Below, one piece after another: positions 1 through 9,272 of a stretch of 64,000 nt of DNA. A program made the translations under genes and the position numbers. Numbering within the stretch: position 1 is the stretch's first letter; each line of letters starts with the position of its first letter. This DNA comes from Halobacteriovorax sp. HLS (GTDB lineage: Bacteria > Bdellovibrionota > Bacteriovoracia > Bacteriovoracales > Bacteriovoracaceae), in assembly GCF_004006665.1 (NCBI RefSeq), contig NZ_QOCL01000003.1:310001-374000 (forward strand), read 5' to 3'. The notes beneath the pieces were generated by a model. It did no database searches, was not told the DNA's origin, and saw only the letters and a list, made by a program, of their open reading frames with translations.

Positions 1-184
1 CCTTTTTAGCATCAGTCTTGCCTGAGTTAAGATCTATTAAGATTGGGTCATTGAGATCAACACGCTTGTTTAAAAATTGAGAATGGCACTTTATATATTT
101 TCTAGCTTGTTCTGTAAGATCAATTGCGTTAGCGCAAAAAATTGTGATTGAGAAAATGATGATACTTTTTGCAAGTTGAATCAA
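1..184 (-). CDS. Secreted protein, N-terminal part (cut by window edge)
   Basis: A minus-strand frame is open from a TTG codon at 184 to the window edge, about 61 codons. It begins with a signal peptide (MIQLAKSIIIFSITIFCANA) and continues with a hydrophilic stretch containing one Cys and ending in Lys-rich sequence. The TTG directly follows the stop codon of the upstream gene (TAA then TTG), which suggests translational coupling, and AAGG lies about nine bases before it. I do not recognise the family. The start is inferred from the signal peptide and coupling; the rest of the gene lies outside the window. Confidence 0.6.
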   Translation of the reverse strand, partial: MIQLAKSIIIFSITIFCANAIDLTEQARKYIKCHSQFLNKRVDLNDPILIDLNSGKTDAKK

Positions 185-463
185 TTATCTAGACCTTTTG
201 CGAATCCTTTTGATTTCACTTTGTTTGGTTTGCTCTTTTAGAACTTTGTTTTGAGTTGGTGGCAGCTCTTCTTTTTGTAGAGCGCTTGAGGATAAGGAGA
301 TACTATCTTGGGAGGAATTATCTCCCTGTTGTGCGATGTCCCAATTCGAGATATCAATATCTTTTGATGACTTCTCCAGCATTTCAAGTTCGCTTTGGAA
401 CGAATTTTGCGCAAAAGAGCTAGCTTGAAGTAAGAAAAATAGTATGGACGCCTTTACTAGCAT
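185..463 (-). CDS. Small secreted protein, family unknown
   Basis: This 92-residue protein begins with a clear signal peptide (hydrophobic ILFFLL core, likely cut after SFA). The mature part is polar, rich in Ser, Glu, Gln and Lys, and ends in a basic KRIRKRSR tail; it looks helical or disordered rather than enzymatic. A good ribosome binding site (GAGGAA) precedes the ATG. It is the first gene of a minus-strand pair with the edge gene, diverging from queA. No family is recognised. The signal peptide and ribosome binding site support a real gene. Confidence 0.6.
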   Translation of the reverse strand: MLVKASILFFLLQASSFAQNSFQSELEMLEKSSKDIDISNWDIAQQGDNSSQDSISLSSSALQKEELPPTQNKVLKEQTKQSEIKRIRKRSR

Positions 464-538
464 TGATTCCTCATATACAAATCATATTCTTATAAATACA
501 TATATTTATTATGCCTAATGTTTGGAATAGCTGCAACT

Positions 539-1585
539 ATGAATGATGTTGATTTGAGACTTAGTAACTATGATTTTGATTTGCCAGCAAGTCTTATTGC
601 TGATCGCCCTGTTGCGGGACGTCATCACTCGAAAATGCTGGTCTATAAAGTGAAATCTGATGAAATCATTCATGATGAATTTATCAATCTATCAAATTAT
701 CTACCAGAGTCCTCCTTACTAGTTGTAAATCAGTCAAAAGTATTTCCTTGTCGATTAATTGGATCAAAGTCTACAGGTGGCAAATGTGAAGTCTTCATTC
801 TAGACATTGAAGCAAATGAGCAAGGGCTACGTGAAGTACTAATTAAAACAACTTCTAAAAAAAGGCTTGAGCAAACTTTTCACTTTGAAAATGGTCTTGT
901 GGCCACATTAAAAGAAATACGCGATGGCCGCTTCTTTGTTGAATTTAATAATGAAAACCTTGCGAGCTATTTAGAGGAGCATGGAAAAATTCCTATCCCT
1001 CCTTATATTAGAAATGGCGAAAGTGATGCAAAAGATGTCGAAGATTATCAGACTGTTTATGCAAAGGAAGTAGGGAGTGTTGCTGCTCCTACTGCTGGAC
1101 TGCACTTTACTGAGGAAGTTTTTAAGTCTTTAGAAGATAAGTCAATCTCTAGAGCACAAGTCACTCTTCACGTAGGTCTTGGAACGTTCTTGCCAGTAAA
1201 GGTCGATAATTTACAAGAGCATAAAATGCATACTGAGAAGTATTTTATAGACTCTAAGAACTTAGATAAAATTAAAGGCAATCGTGAGATCTATGCCGTT
1301 GGTACAACTTCTCTAAGAGTTCTTGAGAGTTGTCATGATGGAAGTGATTTTAATTTAGAGGCAGATAAATATTACGAGACAGATATCTTCTTACACCCAG
1401 GTGTTGAGGTGAATTCCATAAAAGGATTAGTGACTAATTTTCACTTACCCAAATCAACTCTGCTCATGCTGGTGAGCTCTCTTATTGGAAGAGAGAAAAC
1501 TCTTGAGCTATATAAAGAGGCCATTGCAAGAGAGTATAGATTCTTCTCTTATGGTGATTCCATGTTAATTTTGAGGGACCAATGA
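539..1585 (+). CDS. queA: S-adenosylmethionine:tRNA ribosyltransferase-isomerase QueA
   Basis: QueA transfers and isomerises the ribosyl group of S-adenosylmethionine onto 7-aminomethyl-7-deazaguanine in tRNA, giving epoxyqueuosine. The N-terminus YDFDLPASLIADRP, the central GSVAAPTAGLHFT, and the C-terminal VTNFHLPKSTLLMLVSSLIG are family signatures. Length is about 348 residues, normal for QueA. An upstream in-frame ATG at 518 exists, but homologues begin just before the DFxLP motif and GGAA precedes the ATG at 539, so I chose that one. The gene overlaps tgt by four bases (ATGA), so the two consecutive queuosine steps are co-expressed, first in an operon that continues into the Sec genes. 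Confidence 0.95.
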   Translation: MNDVDLRLSNYDFDLPASLIADRPVAGRHHSKMLVYKVKSDEIIHDEFINLSNYLPESSLLVVNQSKVFPCRLIGSKSTGGKCEVFILDIEANEQGLREVLIKTTSKKRLEQTFHFENGLVATLKEIRDGRFFVEFNNENLASYLEEHGKIPIPPYIRNGESDAKDVEDYQTVYAKEVGSVAAPTAGLHFTEEVFKSLEDKSISRAQVTLHVGLGTFLPVKVDNLQEHKMHTEKYFIDSKNLDKIKGNREIYAVGTTSLRVLESCHDGSDFNLEADKYYETDIFLHPGVEVNSIKGLVTNFHLPKSTLLMLVSSLIGREKTLELYKEAIAREYRFFSYGDSMLILRDQ

Positions 1586-2700
1586 CGACTATGTATACAA
1601 ATATTGCCTATGACGGTAAGGCCAGGGCCGGAGTTGTAAAAACTGCCCACGGTGATATCGAAACACCTATCTTCATGCCTGTAGGTACACGAGCTACAGT
1701 AAAGTGTATGTGGCAAGATCAGTTAGAAGAGATCGGCTCTCAAATTATTTTGGGTAATACTTATCACTTATATCTAAGGCCAGGTCACGAGCTCATCGAA
1801 AGAGTTGGTGGTGGGCTTCATGGATTTATGAATTGGAATAAGCCTATTCTTACTGATAGTGGTGGCTTTCAAGTATTTTCTTTGTCAGATATAAATAAGC
1901 TAACTGAAGAAGGGGTTAGGTTTCAATCTCATATTGATGGCTCATATCATATGATCTCACCTGAGAAGTCTATGGAAATCCAGAAGGCCCTAGGCAGTGA
2001 TATTGTAATGAACTTTGATGAGTGTCCTGCACTTCCAGCTACAAAAGAGAGACTTAGAGAAAGTATGGAACTTACTCTAAGATGGGCACAGCGCTGTAGA
2101 AACTATGAACTTAAAGAACATCAAAATCTCTTTGGAATCATTCAAGGCGGACTTCACTTTGACCTAAGAAGTGAGTGCATGGAACGTTTAGTTGAGATGA
2201 ATTTTGAAGGTTACGCACTTGGCGGATTAAGTGTTGGCGAAAAAAATGAAGAAATGGTTGAGTTTTGCTCAGACTTTGTCCACACAATGCCTAAGGATAA
2301 GCCGCGCTACCTTATGGGAGTTGGAAAGCCACTAGATATACTTACAGGGATTAAAAATGGCCTAGATATGTTTGACTGTGTGCTTCCAACTAGGAACGCC
2401 CGTAATGGGCAGTTTTTAACCCACGATGGGCCACTAAATATTAAAAAAGAACGATTTAAGGAAGATAAAGCTCAACCAGATCCAGATTGTGAGTGTAAGG
2501 TTTGTAAGACCTATTCTAGATCTTATATTAGACATCTTTATAACACGGGTGAATACCTGGCCGGACAACTTATAAGTTATCATAACTTACACTTCTTTAT
2601 TAAGATGACGAAGGACGCAAGAGCGCATATTATCGCAGGAACATTTGACGAATATTATAAGAACTTTTATAACAAATACACTTCTGAGAAATGGAAATAA
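1582..2700 (+). CDS. tgt: Queuine tRNA-guanine transglycosylase
   Basis: Tgt exchanges guanine 34 of GUN-anticodon tRNAs for preQ1, the step before QueA. The 372 residues match a normal bacterial Tgt. DSGGFQVFSL (about residue 92) carries the general-acid Asp, GGLSVGE is the substrate-binding loop, FDCVLPTRNARNG (about 262) holds the nucleophilic Asp, and the CECKVC cluster near residue 303 plus a following His form the zinc site. It overlaps queA by four bases and lies 22 bases before yajC, an arrangement common in many bacteria. Confidence 0.97.
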   Translation: MTTMYTNIAYDGKARAGVVKTAHGDIETPIFMPVGTRATVKCMWQDQLEEIGSQIILGNTYHLYLRPGHELIERVGGGLHGFMNWNKPILTDSGGFQVFSLSDINKLTEEGVRFQSHIDGSYHMISPEKSMEIQKALGSDIVMNFDECPALPATKERLRESMELTLRWAQRCRNYELKEHQNLFGIIQGGLHFDLRSECMERLVEMNFEGYALGGLSVGEKNEEMVEFCSDFVHTMPKDKPRYLMGVGKPLDILTGIKNGLDMFDCVLPTRNARNGQFLTHDGPLNIKKERFKEDKAQPDPDCECKVCKTYSRSYIRHLYNTGEYLAGQLISYHNLHFFIKMTKDARAHIIAGTFDEYYKNFYNKYTSEKWK

Positions 2701-2722
2701 CTAAATAAAATAAGGATATATC

Positions 2723-3064
2723 ATGTTAGAATTACTTTTTACTTCAGTACAGGCACAAGAAGCAACAGCTGCAGCAGCTCCGGGTGGTTTAGCGTCTTTC
2801 GCTCCAATGATCATCATCTTTGCAATCTTTTACTTTTTAATGATTAGACCACAGTCTAAGAAACTTAAAGAAGAGCAAGCACTTCTTGCAACACTTGGTA
2901 AAGGTGAAGAGATCTTCACTAAGTCTGGTATCATTGGAACAATTACAGGTCTTACAGATAAAGTTGTAACTCTTGATGTTGCGGAAGGAACAAAAATTAA
3001 AGTTCTAAGAAGCCAAATTGGTGGAAAGGCCAGTACAATCTTTGAAAAGAAAACTGAAAAATAA
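2723..3064 (+). CDS. yajC: Preprotein translocase subunit YajC
   Basis: YajC is a small single-span inner-membrane protein that associates with SecDF. This 113-residue protein has an Ala/Gly-rich N-terminal segment, one membrane span (about residues 26-43, ending FYFLMIRPQSKK) and the family cytoplasmic domain with GIIGTITGLTDKVVTLDVAEG. The RPQSKK pattern straight after the span is a YajC hallmark. It sits between tgt and the Tat and Sec genes, the usual tgt-yajC-secDF context. Confidence 0.95.
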   Translation: MLELLFTSVQAQEATAAAAPGGLASFAPMIIIFAIFYFLMIRPQSKKLKEEQALLATLGKGEEIFTKSGIIGTITGLTDKVVTLDVAEGTKIKVLRSQIGGKASTIFEKKTEK

Positions 3065-3075
3065 TCGAGAATAAT

Positions 3076-3366
3076 ATGTTTGGAATTGGCGCAAGTGAAC
3101 TTTTAGTAATCTTTCTTTTTGCCTTACTCTTTATTGGACCTAAAAAGCTTCCAGAGCTAGCAAAGGGATTAGGTAAAGGGTTAAGAGAGTTTCAAAAAGC
3201 TAAAGATGACCTCTTTGATGAGGTGAATAAACCTGCGCCAAAAGATGAAACTGTTGATGAAATAACTGTTTCAAAAGAGTCAGCAATTTCTGTTGATGAA
3301 CAAACTGTGCAGGAAGTCACTGCCATTATTCAAGACCAAAAAGAAAAGACTAAAACTGACGCATAG
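3076..3366 (+). CDS. tatA: Twin-arginine translocase subunit TatA/B family
   Basis: This 96-residue protein has the TatA/B layout. A short N-terminal span (about residues 5-20) is followed by the conserved FIGPKKLPELAKGLGKGLRE hinge and amphipathic helix, then an acidic, poorly conserved tail. The Phe-x-Gly-Pro and KGLREF pattern is closer to TatA than to TatB, although the MFGIGASELL opening is TatB-like, so the subtype is not certain. It forms the pore for folded proteins with TatC, which is not in this window. Lying 11 bases after yajC, it is probably co-transcribed. Confidence 0.9.
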   Translation: MFGIGASELLVIFLFALLFIGPKKLPELAKGLGKGLREFQKAKDDLFDEVNKPAPKDETVDEITVSKESAISVDEQTVQEVTAIIQDQKEKTKTDA

Positions 3367-3406
3367 GCACTCTACTAATTATTTTGGTAGTTTGCCTTAT
3401 CTTTCG

Positions 3407-3436
3407 TTGCATTTTCGTTGAGTTTTCCACTATACT
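3407..3436 (+). promoter_or_regulatory. Predicted sigma-70 promoter upstream of secD
   Basis: A TTGCAT hexamer (3407-3412) and a TATACT hexamer (3431-3436) are separated by 18 bases, about 90 bases upstream of the secD start. This would give secDF a promoter of its own besides read-through from queA-tgt-yajC-tatA. The call rests on hexamer match and spacing only. Confidence 0.4.
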
Positions 3437-3525
3437 TTTAACAGTTTAAATTTAGGTATCTATATATAAGACACCGTTCGGAGTTAAGTCGTATTGATGT
3501 GACTTGTCCAATGAAGGAGTATTGA

Positions 3526-5238
3526 ATGAAAAGAAGCTGGTGGTATCGCTTTATTTTCCTATTGTTAGTTGCTGTAACGTCGGTAGTGATGATCTTACCT
3601 ACGACAATGGACTTCCATGAAGAATCTAATTACCCTGTTAAGTCTAAGATTAACCTAGGGCTCGACCTACAAGGTGGTCTCTACATGATTCTTGGTATCG
3701 ACTTTAAGAAAGTCTACAAAGAAGAAGTAGAAGGTTATGCTAGAAAGATTTCTAATCTTTTAAAAGATGAAGGAATCCTAGCAACAAATGGTGAGTTAGA
3801 TGTTGCTGATGAGCTTGATCCTAAGATCTCTCTTGTTCTAGCGAATGCATCTGATATGTCAAAAGTAAAAGATAAGATTCACGAATTCTATCAAGGTTAT
3901 ATTAGAATCACTGCTGATACTGGTACAAACCTACAGATCGCTTTAACGAAAGTTTTAAAAACACAAATTGAAGAACAGTCGGTATCAAAGTCTATTGAAG
4001 TTATCCGTAACCGTATTGATGAGTTTGGTGTAACTGAGCCTGAAATTATTTCTCAAGGTAATGATAGAATTATCGTTCAGCTTCCTGGTGTTAAAGATAT
4101 CGATAGAGCGAAAGACCTCATCGGTAAAACAGCTAAGTTAACATTTAATCTTGTTAATAATGAAGTAAGCCCAGTAACTATTCAGGAATGGATAACTAAG
4201 GCCGAAGCAACTGGTATAACTTTCAAAAAAGGTGATCGTTTTTCGACTTATTTAAATGGTCTGAATGATTACTTAAAAGGTGAGAAGCTTCTACCTGCTG
4301 GTTGGGTTTTAGCTTTTGAAAAGAAAGTTAGTAAAGTAACTAATGAGCTTGAATCTAAAATACCTTACCTAGTAGAAGAGAATACTGCTCTAACAGGTGA
4401 AGCTCTTCAAGATGCTAGAGTACAAATTGATCAACAAAAGAATGAGCCTTACGTTTCTTTAGAGTTCAAATCAAGTGGAGCAAAGCTCTTTGAAGAGATC
4501 ACTGGAAATAGTATTGGTAGACAATTAGCGATTATCCTAGATGGTAACGTTTACAGTGCACCAAGTATCAATTCAAGAATTGGTGGTGGTAGAGCACAAA
4601 TTACTCTTGGTTCTGGTGGTTTCAATTCTGTTATGAAAGATGCAAGAGACTTGGCCCTTGTTCTAAGAGCTGGTGCACTTCCTGTGCAACTAGACTTTCT
4701 AGAGCAAAGAACAGTTGGTCCTTCTCTTGGTCATGATTCGATTGATAAGGCTCGCTTTGCTTCTATGATTGCTTGTTTAGTCGTATTTGGATTTATCCTT
4801 ATCTATTATAGAGTAAGTGGTGGAATCGCTATTGTAACTCTTGGTTTAAACGTTCTTGTTGTTCTAGCATGTCTAGTTGGGCTTGAAGCAACACTTACTC
4901 TTCCAGGTATTGCAGGTATCGCGCTTACGATTGGTATGGCCGTCGATGCAAATATTATTATCTATGAAAGAATACGAGAAGAAATTCGTAAAGGTGTTGG
5001 TTACTACAAGGCCGTTGAAAGTGGATTTGATTCAGCTTTCTGGACAATCATTGATGCTAACATTACGACAGCTCTAGCTGGTTTCTGTCTGCTCAACTTT
5101 GGTACTGGTCCAATTAGAGGGTTCGCTGTAACTCTTATCATTGGTATCTTTGCTACTGTTTACACTTCTTACTTTGTTGGGAAGTTATTATTTGAGTTCT
5201 ATATGGATAAAACTAGAGGAGAAGACCTTAGTATCTAA
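3526..5238 (+). CDS. secD: Protein translocase subunit SecD
   Basis: SecD uses the proton motive force to pull exported proteins from the SecYEG channel. The 570 residues show the family layout: an N-terminal span, the NLGLDLQGGLYMILGID motif (about residues 43-60), a large periplasmic domain with the VIRNRIDEFGVTEPEI and IIVQLPGV motifs, and a C-terminal RND-like membrane domain with five spans. That domain contains GIALTIGMAVDANIIIYERI, which includes the conserved Asp of the proton pathway. A clear AAGGAG precedes the ATG. secF follows after 17 bases. Confidence 0.97.
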   Translation: MKRSWWYRFIFLLLVAVTSVVMILPTTMDFHEESNYPVKSKINLGLDLQGGLYMILGIDFKKVYKEEVEGYARKISNLLKDEGILATNGELDVADELDPKISLVLANASDMSKVKDKIHEFYQGYIRITADTGTNLQIALTKVLKTQIEEQSVSKSIEVIRNRIDEFGVTEPEIISQGNDRIIVQLPGVKDIDRAKDLIGKTAKLTFNLVNNEVSPVTIQEWITKAEATGITFKKGDRFSTYLNGLNDYLKGEKLLPAGWVLAFEKKVSKVTNELESKIPYLVEENTALTGEALQDARVQIDQQKNEPYVSLEFKSSGAKLFEEITGNSIGRQLAIILDGNVYSAPSINSRIGGGRAQITLGSGGFNSVMKDARDLALVLRAGALPVQLDFLEQRTVGPSLGHDSIDKARFASMIACLVVFGFILIYYRVSGGIAIVTLGLNVLVVLACLVGLEATLTLPGIAGIALTIGMAVDANIIIYERIREEIRKGVGYYKAVESGFDSAFWTIIDANITTALAGFCLLNFGTGPIRGFAVTLIIGIFATVYTSYFVGKLLFEFYMDKTRGEDLSI

Positions 5239-5255
5239 GGTCGAGGGGAATTATC

Positions 5256-6179
5256 GTGTTTGAAATAATTAAAAGTGACACAAAAATTAATTTTGTATCT
5301 AAGTTTTCTATAACTGCAACATTGTCTCTTATTCTTGTCGCTGTTTCGATTTTTGGAATTGTTACCAAAATGGATTACGGGGTAGACTTTAGAGGTGGAG
5401 CAGAAATACAACTAAAGTTTAGAGATGCAGTTGCGCTTGATGGAATTAGAAAGACTCTAACTGACGCCGGATTCAAAGGAATCGCTGCTCAAAGTATTGG
5501 TGAGCCAGTAGATAATGAATACCTTGTTAAAGTGCAAGGTGATGAGTCAAATTTAAACCAAATTACAGATCAGGTTTCAAGTGCTCTATCTAATACTTAC
5601 GCTTCAGCTGGAGTAGAAGTTAGAAAGGTAGATATCGTTGGACCAAAAGCTGGGGCCCAGTTGAGAATTTCAGGTTTTCAAGCAATGCTTTGGGCCTTAA
5701 TTGCTATCATGATCTACATTGGATTAAGATTTGATTTTAAGTATTCTCCAGGAGCTATCGTTGCACTCTTTCATGATGTAACAATAATTCTTGGTGTATT
5801 TGCATTCTTTCATGTTGAATTTACTCTACAGACTGTTGCGGCCCTTCTTGCTGTTATTGGTTACTCAGTGAATGATACGGTTATTGTTTATGATAGAGTA
5901 AGAGAGCATGAAGATAGAAATCCTGCCCTAGCTCTTGGAACTCATATTAATAATGCTGTTAATGAAACACTTTCAAGAACAATTATGACTTCACTTACAA
6001 CTTTATTTGTTTCTGGTGTTATGTATGTTTTTGGTGGACTTGCGATTAGAGATTTCTTCTTAGCAATTACTCTTGGTGTTGTGATTGGTACTTATTCATC
6101 AATCTTCGTGGCCGCTCCTGTGACTTTATTCTTTGATAGGATGAAAGGTAAGGAGCAGGGCTCAGCTGCTAAGGCATAG
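5256..6179 (+). CDS. secF: Protein translocase subunit SecF
   Basis: SecF forms a complex with SecD. This 307-residue protein starts at GTG, preceded by GAGGGGAA. It has an N-terminal span, the MDYGVDFRGGAEI motif (about residues 39-51), a small periplasmic domain with VGPKAGAQLR, and a five-span RND-like domain with AALLAVIGYSVNDTVIVYDR and NETLSRTIMTSLTTL, both SecF signatures. Length and domain order are normal. Confidence 0.97.
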   Translation: MFEIIKSDTKINFVSKFSITATLSLILVAVSIFGIVTKMDYGVDFRGGAEIQLKFRDAVALDGIRKTLTDAGFKGIAAQSIGEPVDNEYLVKVQGDESNLNQITDQVSSALSNTYASAGVEVRKVDIVGPKAGAQLRISGFQAMLWALIAIMIYIGLRFDFKYSPGAIVALFHDVTIILGVFAFFHVEFTLQTVAALLAVIGYSVNDTVIVYDRVREHEDRNPALALGTHINNAVNETLSRTIMTSLTTLFVSGVMYVFGGLAIRDFFLAITLGVVIGTYSSIFVAAPVTLFFDRMKGKEQGSAAKA

Positions 6180-6183
6180 TCTC

Positions 6184-6912
6184 TTGATTAAAAAAACTTT
6201 TCAAAAAAATATTCTAATCCTAGGAGTTGTACTTCTAGGATTTTCTTTTTTACCTACTTTTTCTTATAGTCAAAATTCTGATGTGGAATATGTTGAAAAT
6301 GAAGATCATGATAGTGAAGAGTTAGAGAACGTTATCGAAAACTATCGTAAAGAAAATAGTGAAATGGTAAATATGCTTCAAGAGATGAATAAAGATGGAA
6401 AGATCTCAGAAGAAGAAAAAATGAAGCTCGCTCAAATGTATGCGGGAAATATGAAGCCTGGGCAAAAAATGGATCGGGCCGAAATGCTAAAGAAAATGCC
6501 TGCTATGATCAAGCAGTTAACCGGCCAGTTTTCACGTATGAGTAGACCAGCTGCTCGTGCCAAGATTCAAGAAAATATTGACCAGACTCCAGCTAAGGCA
6601 ATCTTTAAGTTCATTCCTAAGGGAGTAGACTTTATAACAGACCTTCTTAGAAGTGATACGGCTTTGATTTCGCTATTAGGTATGTTTAAAGATAAAGCAA
6701 AGCTGACTCAATTCTTCATAGCAAACCTTGTTACATTTATTCTTGGGTTCTTTATTTTAAAAAAATCAAAAGAAGCTTCTTTCTTTGAAAGAGTTACTAA
6801 ATGGTTTATGAAAAAAGGGATTATTTATTCCCTTAGAGTGGGAATTCTCATGTACTTCTTCTCAAATGAAGTAGGTCCTACTTGGGTAATCTTTTCAAAT
6901 ACATTTTTCTAA
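6184..6912 (+). CDS. Exported membrane protein with an EF-hand-like loop
   Basis: A 242-residue protein begins at TTG only four bases after secF, so it is probably made with the Sec genes. It has an N-terminal hydrophobic signal or anchor, then a Glu-rich helical stretch. The loop EMNKDGKISEEE (about residues 68-79) resembles an EF-hand calcium loop, with Asp, Gly and the final Glu in register but Glu rather than Asp first. Two further hydrophobic segments lie in the C-terminal third. No family is recognised; an envelope role linked to export is only suggested by position. Its stop overlaps the stop of the convergent gene by four bases. Confidence 0.75.
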   Translation: MIKKTFQKNILILGVVLLGFSFLPTFSYSQNSDVEYVENEDHDSEELENVIENYRKENSEMVNMLQEMNKDGKISEEEKMKLAQMYAGNMKPGQKMDRAEMLKKMPAMIKQLTGQFSRMSRPAARAKIQENIDQTPAKAIFKFIPKGVDFITDLLRSDTALISLLGMFKDKAKLTQFFIANLVTFILGFFILKKSKEASFFERVTKWFMKKGIIYSLRVGILMYFFSNEVGPTWVIFSNTFF

Positions 6913-8555
6913 TCTAGTGCTGGAGCGCAGCCAAATCTCTTATCTGGCGGCGTAACCGTTGTAGTTAGACCAGTTTGACTAGCATCTACATTTAACTCTG
7001 TTGGCCTTCTTACAGTGTAAATCTTTTGAGAAGACTTTTTGATATACGGATTCACTGGATCTGCTGGCCAGTAGAAGTGAATAGTTTTTTGAGAAGCTGT
7101 TATTTCATCAGGAACATAGTGCTGACCATTTTCATAGTAGAACCAGATTTTCTTTAAGAGATTCTCTCTTATGATAAGAATATCCTGAGGAGCAAGAACA
7201 GGAGTATTATCATTATTTGTTAATAACTCAGGCTCTTTAATAGACATGTAGATACCTTCTGTACTCACACCTATAACTTCTTTCATTATATTAAATAGCT
7301 TATCTGTTCCGTTGTACTCTGCTTGTCCTGGACAGTAAGCGCGACCAGTTACTTGATCTATCCAAGGAAGTAGATAGAAACCTAGATTTGGTGCGGACCC
7401 GTTAGAATCAGGAACATTTGGCCATGTAAGTAGTCCAAAGATATTAATTGTTTTACTAATACCGTGTTCATTTAAAAGTCTTTCTTGTAGTTGCTCATTT
7501 ATATCAGGTCTAGAATTAGCATTTTGATCTGCAAATCTAACATCAGATTGATCCCATAGGGCAAAGTGTTGCGGAATTAATTCTAGTCTATCATACAGAG
7601 GAGAGTCGTTATCCCCATACTTTGCTACATCATGACAGAATAAGAATGGGTTTCCTGGAGGTAGTGAAGTTGGATTATTATTGCTTGCAAAGTAGAAGTG
7701 TAACCTTGCAGCGTTGTCGTATAAATTCCCTGCGTCTACCTGTGTTCCCGCTCTAGTTAAGCAAGTGTATTGAGATATTGGCATGATCTTTAGAGGAGTT
7801 TCATCCGGATCTGTCGTAGATGAATATTCTGTTCTTCTTATTTGGAAAGACTGGCTTTGTGCATTTGATCCTGAACCTTTTTCTTTTAGAGTCGCAACAT
7901 ATGTCTTGTCCATTGCCAATGAAGAGATATTAACTTTAAAGCTATTTGAATTAGGACTTATCTCTATAGAGAGATCTTCAGTTCCACTGCCATCATATAC
8001 TTCAAGAAAGCATCCTGGTCCAGTTAGTCCATCACCAATTTCATTAGTACACCAATTATATAGGTTTCCTAGGTTCTCATTTAATGAAATTGTAGGGCCT
8101 AAAGTTGTTGATACAAATAGGGTTGCAGCTTCAGTGTTTTGAGTTGAGCAAAAGCTTGCACAATTATTTATGATATCAGGAACATTACCCTTACAAGCAC
8201 AGAAGTCTCTTTTGATATAAACTTCATTAGTTGGTCTAACAATTTTAGTGGACTCATCTAAACAGATACCTGCAGAAGCAGCAATAATATCTTGAATGTC
8301 TGCACTTTGCTCAGCTGTAATAGTGGCCAGTTCGTCACCTGTTGGCTGGTAGTATCCTTCTGGACAAATATTGACACAGGAATCTCCTGTATCTAGTAGG
8401 AAGAGATCTTCACCGCAGCCAGCACTTGTGGCACCTTGAGCACTACTTTTAATAACTGGTTTACCTTCACGACCATCACCTGTAACACAACTTGCCAAGT
8501 TGAGAGTGAGTAGGGCCATTAATATAAACTTGAGTGTTTTCATCCGTCTATTCAT
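6909..8555 (-). CDS. Cysteine-containing surface lipoprotein, family unknown
   Basis: The 548-residue product has a lipoprotein signal (hydrophobic segment ending LNLASC, lipidated Cys near residue 23). Cys-rich stretches follow, including DTGDSCVNICPEGYYQPTG and KRDFCACKGNVPDIINNCAS, which probably form disulfides outside the cytoplasm. The C-terminal half has no motif I recognise. The protein is long, with a composition typical of predatory-bacterium surface lipoproteins. It converges on the secF-linked gene with overlapping stop codons. Confidence 0.75.
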   Translation of the reverse strand: MNRRMKTLKFILMALLTLNLASCVTGDGREGKPVIKSSAQGATSAGCGEDLFLLDTGDSCVNICPEGYYQPTGDELATITAEQSADIQDIIAASAGICLDESTKIVRPTNEVYIKRDFCACKGNVPDIINNCASFCSTQNTEAATLFVSTTLGPTISLNENLGNLYNWCTNEIGDGLTGPGCFLEVYDGSGTEDLSIEISPNSNSFKVNISSLAMDKTYVATLKEKGSGSNAQSQSFQIRRTEYSSTTDPDETPLKIMPISQYTCLTRAGTQVDAGNLYDNAARLHFYFASNNNPTSLPPGNPFLFCHDVAKYGDNDSPLYDRLELIPQHFALWDQSDVRFADQNANSRPDINEQLQERLLNEHGISKTINIFGLLTWPNVPDSNGSAPNLGFYLLPWIDQVTGRAYCPGQAEYNGTDKLFNIMKEVIGVSTEGIYMSIKEPELLTNNDNTPVLAPQDILIIRENLLKKIWFYYENGQHYVPDEITASQKTIHFYWPADPVNPYIKKSSQKIYTVRRPTELNVDASQTGLTTTVTPPDKRFGCAPALD

Positions 8556-8872
8556 CCTTAATAATTCATAATACTCTTCGTCAAAATATCCTTATACTTG
8601 AATTTGTTTCTTTAATTTTAGCTGAATTACTGCTCAAACTTTGAGACTTTTCACTTTATTCGAGATTTCAGTACTTTATGTGAGTTTTTTGCAATATAAT
8701 AAAGCTATAGTCGGCACGAAAAGTTGGCAGCTTAGCTTATTTAGTCTTTGAATTTTCAATAGATTAGAATTATTTAAAAAAAGTGAGTTAGACTGTTTAG
8801 AAAATACTCGTAACTGCCGAGAAGTTTATTAATCATACAAAACTTATATAAATGCTTCACAAGGAGAGACGT
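8556..8872. other. Intergenic region upstream of the HU-like gene
   Basis: About 317 bases between divergent genes. The region is AT-rich and has no open frame with a plausible start and ribosome binding site on either strand. It must carry promoters for the lipoprotein gene to the left and the HU-type gene to the right, but I see no pair of hexamers good enough to place them. The only clear signal is the AAGGAGAG ribosome binding site just before the HU start. Confidence 0.4.
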
Positions 8873-9178
8873 ATGACTAAAGCGGATCTTGTAGCTGCTA
8901 TCGAAAAGCAGGCAAACTTAACACACAAACAAGCGGAATCAATCGTAAACATTTGTTTTGATTCAATGATCAAATCCCTCTATAACGATGAGAGAATTGA
9001 AATCAGAGGATTTGGCTCATTTGCTAATAGAAATTATAAAGCTTATGAAGGACGTAACCCTAAGACTGGTAAAGTAGTAAAAGTACCACCTAAGAAAGTT
9101 CCATTTTTCAAAGTAGGTAAAGAACTTAGAGAAATGGTAGACCAAGGTAAAGATAAGTACGTCATTCGCGAAGCATAA
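8873..9178 (+). CDS. HU/IHF-family DNA-binding protein
   Basis: This nucleoid protein bends and compacts DNA as a dimer. The sequence shows the family pattern: TKADLVAAIEKQA at the N-terminus, IEIRGFGSFANRNYKA leading into the DNA-clasping arm, and GRNPKTGKVVKVPPKKVPFF with the Pro at the arm tip. I start at the ATG at 8873 (about 101 residues) because AAGGAGAG lies just before it; an upstream in-frame ATG at 8852 has no such site. The basic arm and GRNP motif fit both HU and IHF-alpha. A strong hairpin follows the gene. Confidence 0.93.
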   Translation: MTKADLVAAIEKQANLTHKQAESIVNICFDSMIKSLYNDERIEIRGFGSFANRNYKAYEGRNPKTGKVVKVPPKKVPFFKVGKELREMVDQGKDKYVIREA

Positions 9179-9193
9179 AGAATATCTATATAA

Positions 9194-9232
9194 CAACCTA
9201 GAACTACTGAAAAATCAGTCAGTTCTAGGTTG
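9194..9232 (+). terminator. Hairpin terminator after the HU-like gene
   Basis: CAACCTAGAACT (9194-9205) pairs perfectly with AGTTCTAGGTTG (9221-9232). The stem extends inward through ACTGA and TCAGT around an AAAA loop, with a one-base bulge, for about 17 pairs. The following T run is weak, so this is a strong structure with moderate support as an intrinsic terminator. It separates the gene from the tRNA. Confidence 0.65.
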
Positions 9233-9272
9233 ACATATTTACTTCAATCAATCATTATACATTCATTAATGA

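Noticed and set aside
3366-3400. CTAC/GGTAG inverted repeat after tatA as a terminator
   Set aside because: The stem is only four or five pairs and no T run follows.
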